Of a DNA stretch of 64,000 nt, positions 33,447-43,140 are shown piece by piece (positions within the stretch are counted from its first letter, which is position 1; every line of letters starts with the position of its first letter). Origin of the DNA: Marinobacterium iners DSM 11526. Lineage in GTDB: Bacteria; Pseudomonadota; Gammaproteobacteria; Pseudomonadales; Balneatricaceae. The notes under the pieces were generated by a model that saw nothing but the letters and a program-made list of their open reading frames with translations, ran no database searches and was not told where the DNA came from. The translations under genes were made by a program, and so were the position numbers. Where the stretch lies: assembly GCF_900107855.1 (NCBI RefSeq), contig NZ_FNRJ01000003.1:124001-188000 (forward strand), given 5' to 3'.

Positions 33447-34370
33447 ATGACCAGACTGCGCTGTATTGAAGAACTTGTTCAGGAGTTCCAGGAACAGAGG
33501 CCCATCCGAGGCGGATCGCTGATCATCACCATCTTTGGTGATGCCATCGCGCCCCGTGGCGGTACCGTGTGGCTGGGCAGCCTGATCAATCTGCTGGAGC
33601 CACTGGGCCTTAATCAGCGACTGGTGCGCACTTCCATCTTTCGTCTGACCAAAGGCGGTTGGCTGACCTCCAATCAAATTGGCCGCCGCAGCTACTACAC
33701 CCTGACCGATTCCGGTCGGCGCCGCTTTGAGAGCGCCTTTCGTCGCATCTACGCCGAACTCTACCCCGAGTGGGACGGCAAGTGGGACATGGTGCTCGCC
33801 ACCCAGCTGGATAACGAACTGCGCAAAGTACTGAAAAAAGAGCTTGAGTGGCAGGGTTTCGGTAACATTGCGCCGAGCATCATGGCGCACCCGATGGCAG
33901 ATCAGCAGGAGCTCTATAACACCCTGCAGGAGCTGTGTGTTCAGGCTGAAGTGATCCATATGCGTGCTGAAATGGTGGGTACGACCCAAACGTCGGCTGC
34001 GCTGAAACAGTTGGTGCATGAATGCTGGAATCTGCAGCAACTGGCAGAGGACTATAAGCAGTTTCTTGACCGGTTTCGTCCGATCCTGCGTGCATTGGAG
34101 TCTGCCGAAAATCTTGACCCGGAACAGTGCTTTCAGCTGCGCACATTGTTGATCCACCATTACCGACGATTGCTGCTACGTGACCCGCTGCTCCCCGAAA
34201 AGCTGCTGCCTGCCGACTGGGCTGGTACGTCCGCGCGGGTGCTGTGTCGGAATATCTACCGCCGGATTTACTCCGGAGCCGATCAATGGCTGGCGGCTAC
34301 CCAGGAAACTGCGGATGGCCCACTGCCTGAACCCGCGCCCCGTTTTTACAAACGCTTTGGCGGCCTTTAA
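33447..34370 (+). CDS. paaX: PaaX-family transcriptional repressor
   Basis: A 307-aa GntR-like winged-helix repressor; in phenylacetate degraders PaaX binds phenylacetyl-CoA. The N-terminal HTH (LRCIEELVQEF, then RTSIFRLTKGGWLTSNQIGR near residue 60) and the PaaX C-terminal domain (ILRALESAENLDPEQCFQLR) are clear. Its presence with paaY suggests control of phenylacetate catabolic genes, which are not in this window. The start is ATG 33447; the open frame adds one TTG codon. Confidence 0.9.
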   Translation: MTRLRCIEELVQEFQEQRPIRGGSLIITIFGDAIAPRGGTVWLGSLINLLEPLGLNQRLVRTSIFRLTKGGWLTSNQIGRRSYYTLTDSGRRRFESAFRRIYAELYPEWDGKWDMVLATQLDNELRKVLKKELEWQGFGNIAPSIMAHPMADQQELYNTLQELCVQAEVIHMRAEMVGTTQTSAALKQLVHECWNLQQLAEDYKQFLDRFRPILRALESAENLDPEQCFQLRTLLIHHYRRLLLRDPLLPEKLLPADWAGTSARVLCRNIYRRIYSGADQWLAATQETADGPLPEPAPRFYKRFGGL

Positions 34371-34401
34371 GCCGCCTGGCCAGCAAACCGAGTGACGAAC
34401 G

Positions 34402-34992
34402 ATGCCCCTGCCCCCTGCTGAAGACCGTGAACTGCTACACACCCGTTATATTACCTGCAAAGGCTACAAGCGCAGAGATGGACTATGGGACGTGGAGGGC
34501 GAACTGGTAGACCTTAAGAGCTTTGACCTGCAGGTTATTGAGCGCAACGATGGCATCATTCCCACCGGAGAGCCACTTCACAAGATGGCACTGCGGCTGA
34601 CCGTTGATTACGACCTGCTGATTCATGACGTTCAGGCCAGCATGGACTACACGCCATTCAAGCATTGCCCGAATATCGCCGACAATTTTCGCCGCCTGAT
34701 CGGTCACCGGATTGCACCTGGCTTTACTCGTCTGACCCGTGACTTGTTGGGTGGAACTCAGGGCTGCACCCATCTGCTGGAGATGCTAGGCACCATGGCA
34801 ACCACCGCCTACCAGACCACCCATCAGGAGCGCGAAAAACGGGAGGATTTTGGCATTGGTGGCGAAACACCTCCGCCAACACTGAACACCTGCCACAGCT
34901 TTGATACCCACGGGCCAGTGGTTCAACGCTACTGGCCGCAGTTCTATACCGGTGACAAGGATTCAGACAAGGATGATACGCCGCAGTCCTGA
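34402..34992 (+). CDS. DUF2889 family protein
   Basis: A 196-aa protein of the DUF2889 family: an N-terminal YKRRDGLWDVEGELVDLK block near residue 18, the central LRLTVDYDLLIHDVQASMDY and CPNIADNFRRLIGHRIAPGF segments, and LLGGTQGCTHLLEML near residue 113. Soluble, with no signal peptide. The biological role is unknown; in several bacteria it accompanies aromatic-acid catabolism genes, consistent with paaX and paaY on either side. It follows paaX by 31 bases on the same strand. Confidence 0.85.
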   Translation: MPLPPAEDRELLHTRYITCKGYKRRDGLWDVEGELVDLKSFDLQVIERNDGIIPTGEPLHKMALRLTVDYDLLIHDVQASMDYTPFKHCPNIADNFRRLIGHRIAPGFTRLTRDLLGGTQGCTHLLEMLGTMATTAYQTTHQEREKREDFGIGGETPPPTLNTCHSFDTHGPVVQRYWPQFYTGDKDSDKDDTPQS

Positions 34993-35012
34993 CTTGCGGC
35001 GTATCCTGTCAC

Positions 35013-35630
35013 TCAATCCCGGGCTGAGCGCTGTTTGAGTTCAGACAACGGAATGACACTGTCATCAAAGCTGAGTCGCTTGCGATCAGGCTCAACCTCT
35101 GTGAGCGGTTCCACTTCCTGCATGGTATTCAGGCTGCGGATGGTCAGGTCCTGGTACTGGCGCGTGCCCATTCCCTTCCACTCAATTTCTTCATCGCTCA
35201 GCTCACGAATAATGCGCGCAGGTGATCCTGCCACCAGTGTACGTGCTGGAACTTCGAACTTGGCCTTTACGAATGACATGGCAGCCACAATCGCGGACTC
35301 GCCAACCACTGCATCATCCATGATCACGGCATTCATCCCAACCAGTGCGTTACGCTTGATGACGCAACCGTGCAGCACAGCCCCGTGACCAATATGGCCA
35401 TCCTCTTCGATCACGGTATCGGTACCGGGGAAACCGTGCATGACACAGGTATCCTGAATGTTGGCACCCTCTTTCAGCACCAGGCGACCAAAGTCACCGC
35501 GCAAACAAGCCGCCGGCCCCACGTAACAGCGCGGACCAATGATTACATCCCCAATCAGTACAGCAGTCGGGTGTACATAGGCCGTTGGATCAATCACCGG
35601 GGTAATGCCGTCAATGGAATAGACTTTCAT
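35013..35630 (-). CDS. paaY: Phenylacetic acid degradation protein PaaY (hexapeptide-repeat, gamma carbonic anhydrase-like)
   Basis: A 205-aa left-handed beta-helix protein with hexapeptide repeats through residues 15-150 ([39 protein letters not shown]). Zn-ligand histidines in VMHGFPG and [11 protein letters not shown] match PaaY, a thioesterase that clears dead-end CoA intermediates of phenylacetate breakdown. ATG at 35630 has GGAG six bases upstream; the open frame extends much further but without an RBS. It is convergent with the DUF2889 gene. Confidence 0.88.
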   Translation of the reverse strand: MKVYSIDGITPVIDPTAYVHPTAVLIGDVIIGPRCYVGPAACLRGDFGRLVLKEGANIQDTCVMHGFPGTDTVIEEDGHIGHGAVLHGCVIKRNALVGMNAVIMDDAVVGESAIVAAMSFVKAKFEVPARTLVAGSPARIIRELSDEEIEWKGMGTRQYQDLTIRSLNTMQEVEPLTEVEPDRKRLSFDDSVIPLSELKQRSARD

Positions 35631-35797
35631 AACAGACTCCATGGCTACTGTTTTGTTGTGATTATCAGCATTAATGGCTCGGCAGGCTACCACATCCCTG
35701 CCAAGATGCCATATCGACAACGCTGAATTGATCCATCCGGTTTCCCTAAAATCATTGCAGCCGCTATGCTGCAACAAAAACGCAGCGAGGAGACACC

Positions 35798-36343
35798 ATG
35801 CTGATTCATCCTGACAAATCCTGCCTGCTGGTGATCGACATCCAGCAGCGCATGGCGCCGGTTATCCATGAAGCTGACCAGATTGTCAGCAACTGCGAAT
35901 GGCTGATCAATATTGCCAACCGGCTTGAAGTGCCTGTCTTGACCACCGAGCAGTACCCGCAGGGGTTGGGTGCTACATTGCCACAACTTCAGGCGATTCT
36001 GCCGCCTGAAAACGTGATGGAGAAAATTCACTTTTCGGCCATGTCCGACCCCGAACCCAACCGCCGCATCAATGCCGGCAAGCACAATCAGGTGATCCTG
36101 ATCGGCATGGAAACCCACGTGTGCGTGCTGCAAACCGCCATTGAACTGAAGCAGCAGGCACGTGAGGTCTATGTGGTTGAGGACTGTGTGTCATCTCGTT
36201 CACCGGCCGACAAGGCGGCTGCTCTGGCGCGATTCCGTCAGTGCGGCATTTATGTAGTCACCCGTGAAATGGTCGCCTTTGAGTGGTTACGCCGTGCCGG
36301 AACCGACACCTTCCGCGAAATAAGCCGCGAATACCTGCGCTAA
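35798..36343 (+). CDS. Isochorismatase-family cysteine hydrolase
   Basis: A 181-aa hydrolase of the isochorismatase superfamily (YcaC-like group). The catalytic triad can be placed: Asp in LVIDIQQRM near residue 14, Lys in VMEKIHFS near 77, and Cys in [11 protein letters not shown] near 109. The cis-peptide before the Cys region is typical. The substrate is unknown; amidohydrolase activity on a small amide is a reasonable guess. It is divergent from paaY with 167 bases between. Confidence 0.88.
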   Translation: MLIHPDKSCLLVIDIQQRMAPVIHEADQIVSNCEWLINIANRLEVPVLTTEQYPQGLGATLPQLQAILPPENVMEKIHFSAMSDPEPNRRINAGKHNQVILIGMETHVCVLQTAIELKQQAREVYVVEDCVSSRSPADKAAALARFRQCGIYVVTREMVAFEWLRRAGTDTFREISREYLR

Positions 36344-36392
36344 ACCATTCAGTAATAACCCCTACCCCCTTGACTAAAACCGGCAGATCCAT

Positions 36393-36418
36393 GAAAGTTT
36401 ACGTTAACGTAAACTTTC
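36393..36418. promoter_or_regulatory. 26-bp perfect palindrome upstream of aacS (LiuR-type operator candidate)
   Basis: Arms GAAAGTTTACGTT and AACGTAAACTTTC meet with no spacer at GTT-AAC. It lies 71-96 bases before the aacS ATG. MerR-family LiuR sites of related bacteria have a similar TTTACG-type dyad and control acetoacetyl-CoA synthetase and branched-chain degradation genes. Assignment is by form and context. Confidence 0.5.
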
Positions 36419-36488
36419 GGCTGCCTGCTTATGTTTCGTGCATACAGCCGACTCACCATAACAACAAGAGAACAATCAGGAGAGGTCG

Positions 36489-38435
36489 ATGACTGAGCCA
36501 CTCTGGGCACCCGATGAGGCACGCTGCCGGGCTACCCGCCTTTATGATTTCATGCAGACTCTGAACCAGCGCCATCAGCTCGATCTGAACAATTATCAAG
36601 CCCTGCATCAGTGGAGTACTGAGCACAGCGAGACTTTCTGGAGTGACCTGTGGGATTACGCCGGGATTATCGGTGACAAGGGGAACCGTGTGCTGGAGCA
36701 TCCTGAACGCATGCCCGGTGCTCGCTGGTTTCCTGATGCGCGACTGAATTTTGCTCAAAACCTGCTGCGCTACCGGGACCAAAGGCCTGCCGTTATTTTC
36801 CGTGGCGAGGACGACACTCGCATAGAACTGAGTCATGCCGAGCTTTACCTTCAGGTGGCACAACTGGCGAGTGCTTTGCGGCGCGAGGGGGTTACTCGAG
36901 GTGACCGCGTCTCAGGCTTCATGCCCAACATTCCGGCAACCCTGATCGGGATGCTGGCAACAGCTTCCATCGGTGCCATCTGGAGTTCCTGCTCACCGGA
37001 TTTCGGCATCAATGGCGTACTGGACCGTTTTGGTCAAGTTGAGCCGAAAATCCTGCTGACAACGGATGGCTATCGCTACAACGGCAAGCGGCTCAACAGT
37101 CTGGAGCGGGTACAGGGGATCGCTGATCAACTGCATTCGGTTGAAAAAATAGTTGTAGTCCCCTTCCTTGAAGCCACGCCCGATATCAGCGGCCTTGATC
37201 GTGCGGTACTGCTGCCTGACTTTATCGACGCACAAGCGAGTGAAATCGAGTTTGAGCCATTGCCGTTCGACCACCCCCTGTATGTGATGTACTCATCAGG
37301 CACAACCGGTGTACCCAAGTGCATCGTACACAGCGCCGGTGGCACCCTGATTCAGCACTTGAAAGAGCATATCCTGCATACGGATGTGGGCCGTGACGAC
37401 TGCCTGTTCTACTACACCACCTGTGGCTGGATGATGTGGAACTGGCTGGTATCCGGGCTTGCAACCGGTTGTACCCTGATGCTGTTCGACGGCTCGCCCT
37501 TTGCTCCCCAACCTTCCATTCTCTGGGATATCGCCGAACAGGAAGGGATCACGGTATTTGGCACCAGTGCAAAATATATTGCAGCGCTTGAGAAAGCCGG
37601 CGTTAAACCTCGTGAGAGCCATAACCTGGAAAAACTGCGTTCAGTGCTGTCGACCGGCTCGCCACTGGCACATGAAAGTTTTGAATATGTCTATCGTGAC
37701 ATCAAGCATGAACTCCAGCTGTCATCCATTTCAGGCGGCACTGACATCGTCTCCTGCTTTGCGCTGGGCTGCCCTATCCGTCCGGTCTACGCGGGTGAAC
37801 TGCAGTGTCGAGGCCTTGGCATGGCGGTCGAGATCTTTGATGACAACGGCAAACCTGTGCGCGGTAAAAAGGGCGAGCTGGTCTGCACCCGCCCCTTCCC
37901 ATCCATGCCAATCGGGTTCTGGAATGACGAGGATGGTCAGAAATACCATGATGCCTACTTTGGCCAGTTCGACAACATCTGGGCGCACGGTGACTACGGC
38001 GAGATTACCGAACATGATGGTCTGATCATTCATGGGCGCTCCGATGCCGTGCTTAACCCCGGTGGTGTTCGCATCGGCACGGCCGAAATCTATCGTCAGG
38101 TTGAAAAGGTGGACGAAGTACTGGAAAGCCTTTGTATCGGCCAGCCTTGGGACAATGATGTTCGGGTCGTCCTGTTCGTGCGACTCAAGGAAGGCTTCAA
38201 CCTCACCGATGAGCTGATCAAGCGGATCAGGGATACCATTCGGGCCAACACCACCCCCCGTCACGTACCCGCCAAGGTGATACAGGTAACGGACATTCCG
38301 CGCACCATCAGCGGCAAAATTGTTGAGTTGGCTGTGCGCAAGGTGGTATTGGGAGAAGAGGTTAAAAACAAGGATGCGCTGGCCAACCCCGAGGCGCTGG
38401 AGCTGTTCTGCGACTTGCCTGAGTTGCAGAGCTGA
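36489..38435 (+). CDS. aacS: Acetoacetyl-CoA synthetase (acetoacetate-CoA ligase)
   Basis: A 648-aa ANL-superfamily ligase that activates acetoacetate with ATP and CoA, feeding ketone bodies into acetyl-CoA. The ACAS_N region carries WSDLWDYAGIIGDKG; the AMP-binding P-loop is MYSSGTTGVPKCIVHSAGG near residue 268; the adenylation hinge region is GDYGEITEHDGLIIHGRSD; and the catalytic Lys motif is RTISGKIVELAVRK near 603. AGGAG stands six bases before ATG 36489. Its long leader carries a striking palindrome. Confidence 0.94.
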   Translation: MTEPLWAPDEARCRATRLYDFMQTLNQRHQLDLNNYQALHQWSTEHSETFWSDLWDYAGIIGDKGNRVLEHPERMPGARWFPDARLNFAQNLLRYRDQRPAVIFRGEDDTRIELSHAELYLQVAQLASALRREGVTRGDRVSGFMPNIPATLIGMLATASIGAIWSSCSPDFGINGVLDRFGQVEPKILLTTDGYRYNGKRLNSLERVQGIADQLHSVEKIVVVPFLEATPDISGLDRAVLLPDFIDAQASEIEFEPLPFDHPLYVMYSSGTTGVPKCIVHSAGGTLIQHLKEHILHTDVGRDDCLFYYTTCGWMMWNWLVSGLATGCTLMLFDGSPFAPQPSILWDIAEQEGITVFGTSAKYIAALEKAGVKPRESHNLEKLRSVLSTGSPLAHESFEYVYRDIKHELQLSSISGGTDIVSCFALGCPIRPVYAGELQCRGLGMAVEIFDDNGKPVRGKKGELVCTRPFPSMPIGFWNDEDGQKYHDAYFGQFDNIWAHGDYGEITEHDGLIIHGRSDAVLNPGGVRIGTAEIYRQVEKVDEVLESLCIGQPWDNDVRVVLFVRLKEGFNLTDELIKRIRDTIRANTTPRHVPAKVIQVTDIPRTISGKIVELAVRKVVLGEEVKNKDALANPEALELFCDLPELQS

Positions 38436-38442
38436 CATACCA

Positions 38443-38477
38443 CCAGTAAAGCGCCGAAACAGCTTCGCCGCTTTACT
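38443..38477. terminator. Bidirectional terminator between aacS and dsbD
   Basis: AGTAAAGCG and CGCTTTACT arms flank a 14-base loop in the 51-base gap between two convergent genes. T-tracts are weak on both sides. Confidence 0.5.
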
Positions 38478-38486
38478 GTTTACGTC

Positions 38487-40328
38487 TCAGAATGTGATCC
38501 GGCCGGTCTGAGCGATGAAATCTTCAGGATCGATCACACCGATTAAAGTCAGATCGGGGCGTACCTCACCATTGGCATCGTAAAAAACCAGTGCCGGTGG
38601 ACCGATGATGCCGAATCGTTTGTACAAGGCACGTGCCTCGTCATTGTGTGCGGTCAGATCCAGCTTGACCAACCGGAACGGAGTCAAGGCCCTCTGTACA
38701 CCTGCATCGCTGAAGGTGACATGCTCCAGTTCGATACAGGCGATACACCAGTCCGCATAGAAGTCCAGCATCACAGGCTCGCCATTGGCCTGAGCCTGCT
38801 GCAGAATCGCATCCAGCTCAGACTCGGTTTTGATCGTGGTGAACGGCAGCTCAGCCCTCTGCTGCGCCTGGGCCCCACCGCCGACAATTCCCTGCAGTGG
38901 ATACAGCAGGCTGGGATTACCCGCCATGACTCCGATCAGCAGCGCAGCGCCGTATACCAGCAGGATCAGCCCCACCCCTTTCCAGAAGCGATGCCAGCCA
39001 TTGCCTTGTTCCGGCAGTTTGTCCAATGCGCGTAGATAAACGGCACTGATTACCAGAATCAGACCGGCCAACAACATAGTTACTTCGGTGGCAACCACCC
39101 GATCCAGCATCCAGACCGCCATCAACAACAGAATGACACCAAACCCAGCCTTGACACTTTCCATCCAGACACCGGCTCTTGGAAGCAACTTGCCGGCAGA
39201 CGCGCCCACCAGCAGCAAAGGTACGCCCATACCCAGCGACAGCGCGAACAATGCAGCACCACCCAATACAGGATCACCGCTCTGGCCAATATAGATCAAC
39301 GCACCGGCCAGCGGGGCCGCCATGCACGGGCCGACGATCAACGCTGACAGCAGGCCCATTACGGCCACCCCTGTAAGGGTACCGCCTTTCTGGCGATGAC
39401 TGACTGTACTGACACGGCTCTGAAGTGCCGAGGGCAGCTGCAATTCATAAAAGCCGAACATCGACAGGGCCAGCAACACAAAAACAGCGCTGAAGCTGCC
39501 GATAATCCACGGATTCTGAAAGCTTGCCTGCAGATTGGCCCCAAACAGGCCCGCGAGAACGCCGGCCAGGGTATAGGTCAGCGCCATTGCCAGCACATAA
39601 ACCAGCGACAGCATAAAGGCGCGCAGAGTACTGACATGATGCCCCTGCCCCGCGATAATTCCAGACAGTATCGGAATCATCGGCAAGACACAGGGCGTAA
39701 ACGACAGTGCCAGGCCGGCAAGGAAAAAGGCCCCAAGCATCAGGAGCCAGTTGCCACTGGCCAAAAGGCCCGCGAACTGATCCTGCTCACTGACAAAGGG
39801 CTGGTCAGCCTGGGCCGTGGCAGGTACCGATGCCACAGCTGACGACTCAGCCCAGGCAAGACCCGCTGCAGCCGGCAAATTGTTCACATCCAGCTGCTCC
39901 GTTACGGGCGGATAACAGACGCCGCCTTCCCAGCACCCTTGATAGGTGACATTGAGAGTGCCCGCATCAGCCTTACCCATCTGATGGCCCAGCAACAAAT
40001 CAACCTGTGCAGTGTTGTGATAGACCTCCACCCGCCCAAACAACGGGTCCTCTTTCATTTCACCACTCATATCACGCCGGTCGACCAGCTGCAGATGATC
40101 TGGCAGACCGATCTCGATCTTGTCACGGTAGAGGTAGTAGTCCGGTTGTACGTCCCACACCAGCTTAATTTCACCTGCATTGCCCAGCTCACTGCGCAGC
40201 TGAAATGCCTGTTCGACCGGCAGTGGCTCATTACTGGATGAGCCAAAGCTGAATGCGTTGGCAGCTGACGGCAGCGCCAGCAGCAAGGTCAAAAGCAGAT
40301 ACAGGGGTTTTGACAGAGCGGGATACAA
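38487..40328 (-). CDS. dsbD: Thiol:disulfide interchange protein DsbD
   Basis: A 613-aa inner-membrane reductase that carries electrons from cytoplasmic thioredoxin to periplasmic DsbC/CcmG. Signal peptide at residues 1-25 (ending NAFSFG), then the alpha domain with its redox pair in CWEGGVCYPPV, eight membrane segments with the conserved Cys of FTPCVLPMIP and VGPCMAAPL, and a C-terminal thioredoxin domain with DWCIACIE. All six redox cysteines are present. It is divergent from the DAHP synthase gene. Confidence 0.95.
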   Translation of the reverse strand: MYPALSKPLYLLLTLLLALPSAANAFSFGSSSNEPLPVEQAFQLRSELGNAGEIKLVWDVQPDYYLYRDKIEIGLPDHLQLVDRRDMSGEMKEDPLFGRVEVYHNTAQVDLLLGHQMGKADAGTLNVTYQGCWEGGVCYPPVTEQLDVNNLPAAAGLAWAESSAVASVPATAQADQPFVSEQDQFAGLLASGNWLLMLGAFFLAGLALSFTPCVLPMIPILSGIIAGQGHHVSTLRAFMLSLVYVLAMALTYTLAGVLAGLFGANLQASFQNPWIIGSFSAVFVLLALSMFGFYELQLPSALQSRVSTVSHRQKGGTLTGVAVMGLLSALIVGPCMAAPLAGALIYIGQSGDPVLGGAALFALSLGMGVPLLLVGASAGKLLPRAGVWMESVKAGFGVILLLMAVWMLDRVVATEVTMLLAGLILVISAVYLRALDKLPEQGNGWHRFWKGVGLILLVYGAALLIGVMAGNPSLLYPLQGIVGGGAQAQQRAELPFTTIKTESELDAILQQAQANGEPVMLDFYADWCIACIELEHVTFSDAGVQRALTPFRLVKLDLTAHNDEARALYKRFGIIGPPALVFYDANGEVRPDLTLIGVIDPEDFIAQTGRITF

Positions 40329-40545
40329 GGCTGAATTCCTTTATCGGTCAATGAGATGTGAATTGTGACCCTGACAGGGCCTGAACGTTCATCGCAAAAA
40401 AGCCAGTTTATCACTGACACCTGAACAAGTGAGTACAACTACAACCTAAAGGCACTTATAACCACTGCAGCGATATGGTAAAACTAGCTGAGATCGGCGC
40501 CGGGCGCCGTATTTTCAGCATTCCAGCCGCTGTCAGGACTTAACG

Positions 40546-41613
40546 ATGACCGATACACGTGTAGAAGACCTTAATATTGAATCCAACACCCCTCTGGTAA
40601 CGCCGGAAGAGCTCAAGGCTCGTCTGCCCTTGACGGAAACCGCTGCCGCCAGCGTGATGCAGGGCCGCCAGGTAATCAAAGACATACTCGATCGCAAGGA
40701 CAATCGCCTGTTTATGGTCGTTGGCCCCTGCTCGATCCATGACCCTGAAGCAGCTCTGGAGTATGGCCGCCGTCTCAAGGTGCTGGCCGAAGAGGTCAAG
40801 GATACTCTGTATCTGGTTATGCGTGTCTACTTTGAAAAACCTCGCACCACCGTGGGCTGGAAAGGCCTGATCAACGACCCACACATGAACGACTCCTTTG
40901 ATATCGAGGAAGGACTCCATATTGGTCGAAAGTTGCTGCTGGATCTGGCTGAAATGGGCCTGCCGCTGGCAACAGAAGCTCTGGACCCCAACAGCCCTCA
41001 GTATATGCAGGACTTGATCAGCTGGTCCGCCATTGGCGCCCGTACCACTGAATCTCAGACCCACCGCGAGATGTCATCCGGTCTCTCCTGTGCCGTGGGG
41101 TTCAAGAACGGTACCGATGGCGGTCTGGATGTGGCGGTAAATGCCATGAAGTCGGTCAGCCATCCTCACAGCTTTCTAGGCATGAATGGCGGCGGCCAGG
41201 TATCGATCGTGCGTACCCGTGGCAACCGTTATGGACATGTCGTACTGCGCGGCGGCGATGGCAAGCCCAACTATGATTCTGTCAGTGTAAAACTGTGTGA
41301 GCAGGCGCTGGAAAAAGCCGGACAGAAAGCCAACATCATGATCGACTGCAGTCATGCCAACTCCAGCAAGGACCCGGCACTGCAGCCGCTGGTGGCAGAC
41401 AACGTGGCCAACCAGATTCTGGAAGGCAACCAGTCAATTGTTGGCCTGATGATCGAAAGCAACCTGGAGTGGGGCAACCAGTCCATTCCTCAGGATCTGT
41501 CTGAGCTGAAGTATGGCGTATCCGTTACTGATGCCTGCATCGACTGGAAAACCACCGAAGACAGCCTGCGCACCATGAACGAGAAACTCAAACCGGTCCT
41601 TAGCCAACGCTGA
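40546..41613 (+). CDS. 3-deoxy-7-phosphoheptulonate (DAHP) synthase, class I
   Basis: A 355-aa enzyme condensing PEP and erythrose-4-phosphate at the entry of the shikimate pathway. Core motifs: MVVGPCSIHDPEAALEYG near residue 63, KPRTTVGWKGLINDP near 98, ARTTESQTHREM near 168, IDCSHANSSKDP near 266 and LKYGVSVTDACIDW near the end. The last motif is closest to the E. coli AroF isozyme, but feedback specificity cannot be read with certainty. AGGAC lies eight bases before the ATG. It stands alone and ends in a strong terminator. Confidence 0.95.
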   Translation: MTDTRVEDLNIESNTPLVTPEELKARLPLTETAAASVMQGRQVIKDILDRKDNRLFMVVGPCSIHDPEAALEYGRRLKVLAEEVKDTLYLVMRVYFEKPRTTVGWKGLINDPHMNDSFDIEEGLHIGRKLLLDLAEMGLPLATEALDPNSPQYMQDLISWSAIGARTTESQTHREMSSGLSCAVGFKNGTDGGLDVAVNAMKSVSHPHSFLGMNGGGQVSIVRTRGNRYGHVVLRGGDGKPNYDSVSVKLCEQALEKAGQKANIMIDCSHANSSKDPALQPLVADNVANQILEGNQSIVGLMIESNLEWGNQSIPQDLSELKYGVSVTDACIDWKTTEDSLRTMNEKLKPVLSQR

Positions 41614-41623
41614 GTATATCTCT

Positions 41624-41657
41624 CCCGCCAGAGTTCAGCTCTGGCGGGCCCGTTTTT
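41624..41657 (+). terminator. Terminator of the DAHP synthase gene, embedded in a convergent CDS
   Basis: CCCGCCAGAG-TTCAG-CTCTGGCGGG with CCCG then TTTTT. The second arm and T-tract lie inside the last codons of the convergent GGDEF gene (from 41635). Confidence 0.8.
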
Positions 41658-42993
41658 CCTGTTTACGCTCGTACATCCGGCTGTCAGCCAAATTGATCAC
41701 GGCCTCCACATTATTCACATCCTGCGGGAACACCGCGCAGCCCACACTGGCCGAAATCTGCAACGAATGACCCTCAATCATAAATGGCCGGTCCATCATC
41801 GCCTCAAGCTTCGATGCTATAGCCGATGCATCACCGGCATTGACCCCCGGCTGAAGCAAAATGAATTCATCGCCCCCGTTGCGGGCCAGCGTATCGGACT
41901 GTCGGACACTTTGACTCAACCGGTTGGCCGCTTCGATCAATAGCTGATCACCCACATGGTGACCGAACCGGTCATTCACCTGCTTGAATCGGTTCAGATC
42001 GACAAAGAAAAGTGCAAACCCCTGCCCTGTGCGTGAGTACAATTGGGCAAGGTACTCTGCACGCCCCAGCAGCAGCCGTCGATTGGCCAGACCGGTGAGC
42101 GGGTCGGATACAGACTGCTCGTGGGCAAAGCGATAAAGGCGGAACAGCAACAGAAACAGGCCTGCCAGAATCATGATCAGCAACCATGCGGCAAGTCGGA
42201 TAACAATAACAGGCGTTGAAACACCCGGGCTTGAGCGCGCAGCCATTATCCAGCTGCCGTTGGGGAAATGAACCGTCATTTCAACTACAGGGTCTTCAAA
42301 CACCTTGGCAAGCCCAAAAAACACCGCGCCTTTGGCACCAAAACCATCTCGCCCCCTGATCGCTATATCAAAGCCCTCAACATGAGCACTCACCCTGGCC
42401 TGCTCAAGCAGACGTGGGAAATCTATAACGATGGATGCCAGCCCCCAGTAGCGCTTCTTTCCGTCATCCATGAAATAAACAGGGCTGCGAGCAACAATGC
42501 CGACCCCGCCCTGTTTCAGCTCGAAAGGTCCTGCCAGGTTCAACTTTCCGCTTGAAATGGCACGTTCAACAGCCGGCCATTGCTCAGGTGTGTTGCGGTA
42601 ATCAAGCCCCAGGGCCTGCTCATTACCTTCAAGCGGATAAACAAAACGCATCACGTTATCAGGCGCCAAACCGATATTGCGCACAAGCGTCGAATCGTGA
42701 GCCACTTCAGCCGCCAGCTCACGCCAGCGATCAGGGTCATAGGCAGGCTGAACAGCCACGTAGCTTATCAGTCCTCGGGAGAGATAAAGGACAGAATTGA
42801 TTTCGCTTTCTAGCTGCGCTCGCATCTGTGCCAGAATCGCTGTTGCTTCGATGGTCCTGACCTGAGCCACCCGCTGTTCCGCCATTCGGACAACATATTC
42901 CGTCACCGCCAGCCCGGCAATGACCAGGAGGAGTGCAGCCAAAAAAACAACTCGACTGGAAATGGGTTTGTGGGGACGATGCAGGGGTGGCAT
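41635..42993 (-). CDS. Membrane diguanylate cyclase with periplasmic CHASE domain
   Basis: A 452-aa protein with an N-terminal membrane helix (residues about 15-36), a periplasmic CHASE sensor (about 60-230; ALGLDYRNTPEQWPAVERA is typical), a second membrane helix (about 250-275) and a GGDEF domain (about 290-445). The active site reads GGDEF in RNGGDEF and the I-site RQSD is present, so an active, feedback-controlled enzyme is predicted. ATG 42993 is preferred over an upstream TTG at 42999. Its 3' end contains part of the terminator of the opposite gene. Confidence 0.9.
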   Translation of the reverse strand: MPPLHRPHKPISSRVVFLAALLLVIAGLAVTEYVVRMAEQRVAQVRTIEATAILAQMRAQLESEINSVLYLSRGLISYVAVQPAYDPDRWRELAAEVAHDSTLVRNIGLAPDNVMRFVYPLEGNEQALGLDYRNTPEQWPAVERAISSGKLNLAGPFELKQGGVGIVARSPVYFMDDGKKRYWGLASIVIDFPRLLEQARVSAHVEGFDIAIRGRDGFGAKGAVFFGLAKVFEDPVVEMTVHFPNGSWIMAARSSPGVSTPVIVIRLAAWLLIMILAGLFLLLFRLYRFAHEQSVSDPLTGLANRRLLLGRAEYLAQLYSRTGQGFALFFVDLNRFKQVNDRFGHHVGDQLLIEAANRLSQSVRQSDTLARNGGDEFILLQPGVNAGDASAIASKLEAMMDRPFMIEGHSLQISASVGCAVFPQDVNNVEAVINLADSRMYERKQEKRARQS

Positions 42994-43083
42994 GACCAAT
43001 CCATGTACTGCTGGTTTAGAAGTCTGATTGTACGCCAGTCAAGCAAATACTGTCTCGCTTAAGCTTATATTCATCCAATAATA

Positions 43084-43113
43084 AAACGCCCGCGCTGTAA
43101 AAGGCGGGCGTTG
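43084..43113 (-). terminator. Terminator of the prp operon
   Basis: ACGCCCGC and GCGGGCGT arms in the gap after prpF; on the minus strand followed by TTTTATTATT. It could also act for read-through on the other strand. Confidence 0.75.
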
Positions 43114-43140
43114 TTGTATCAGATCACAGTGAAATGGCTG

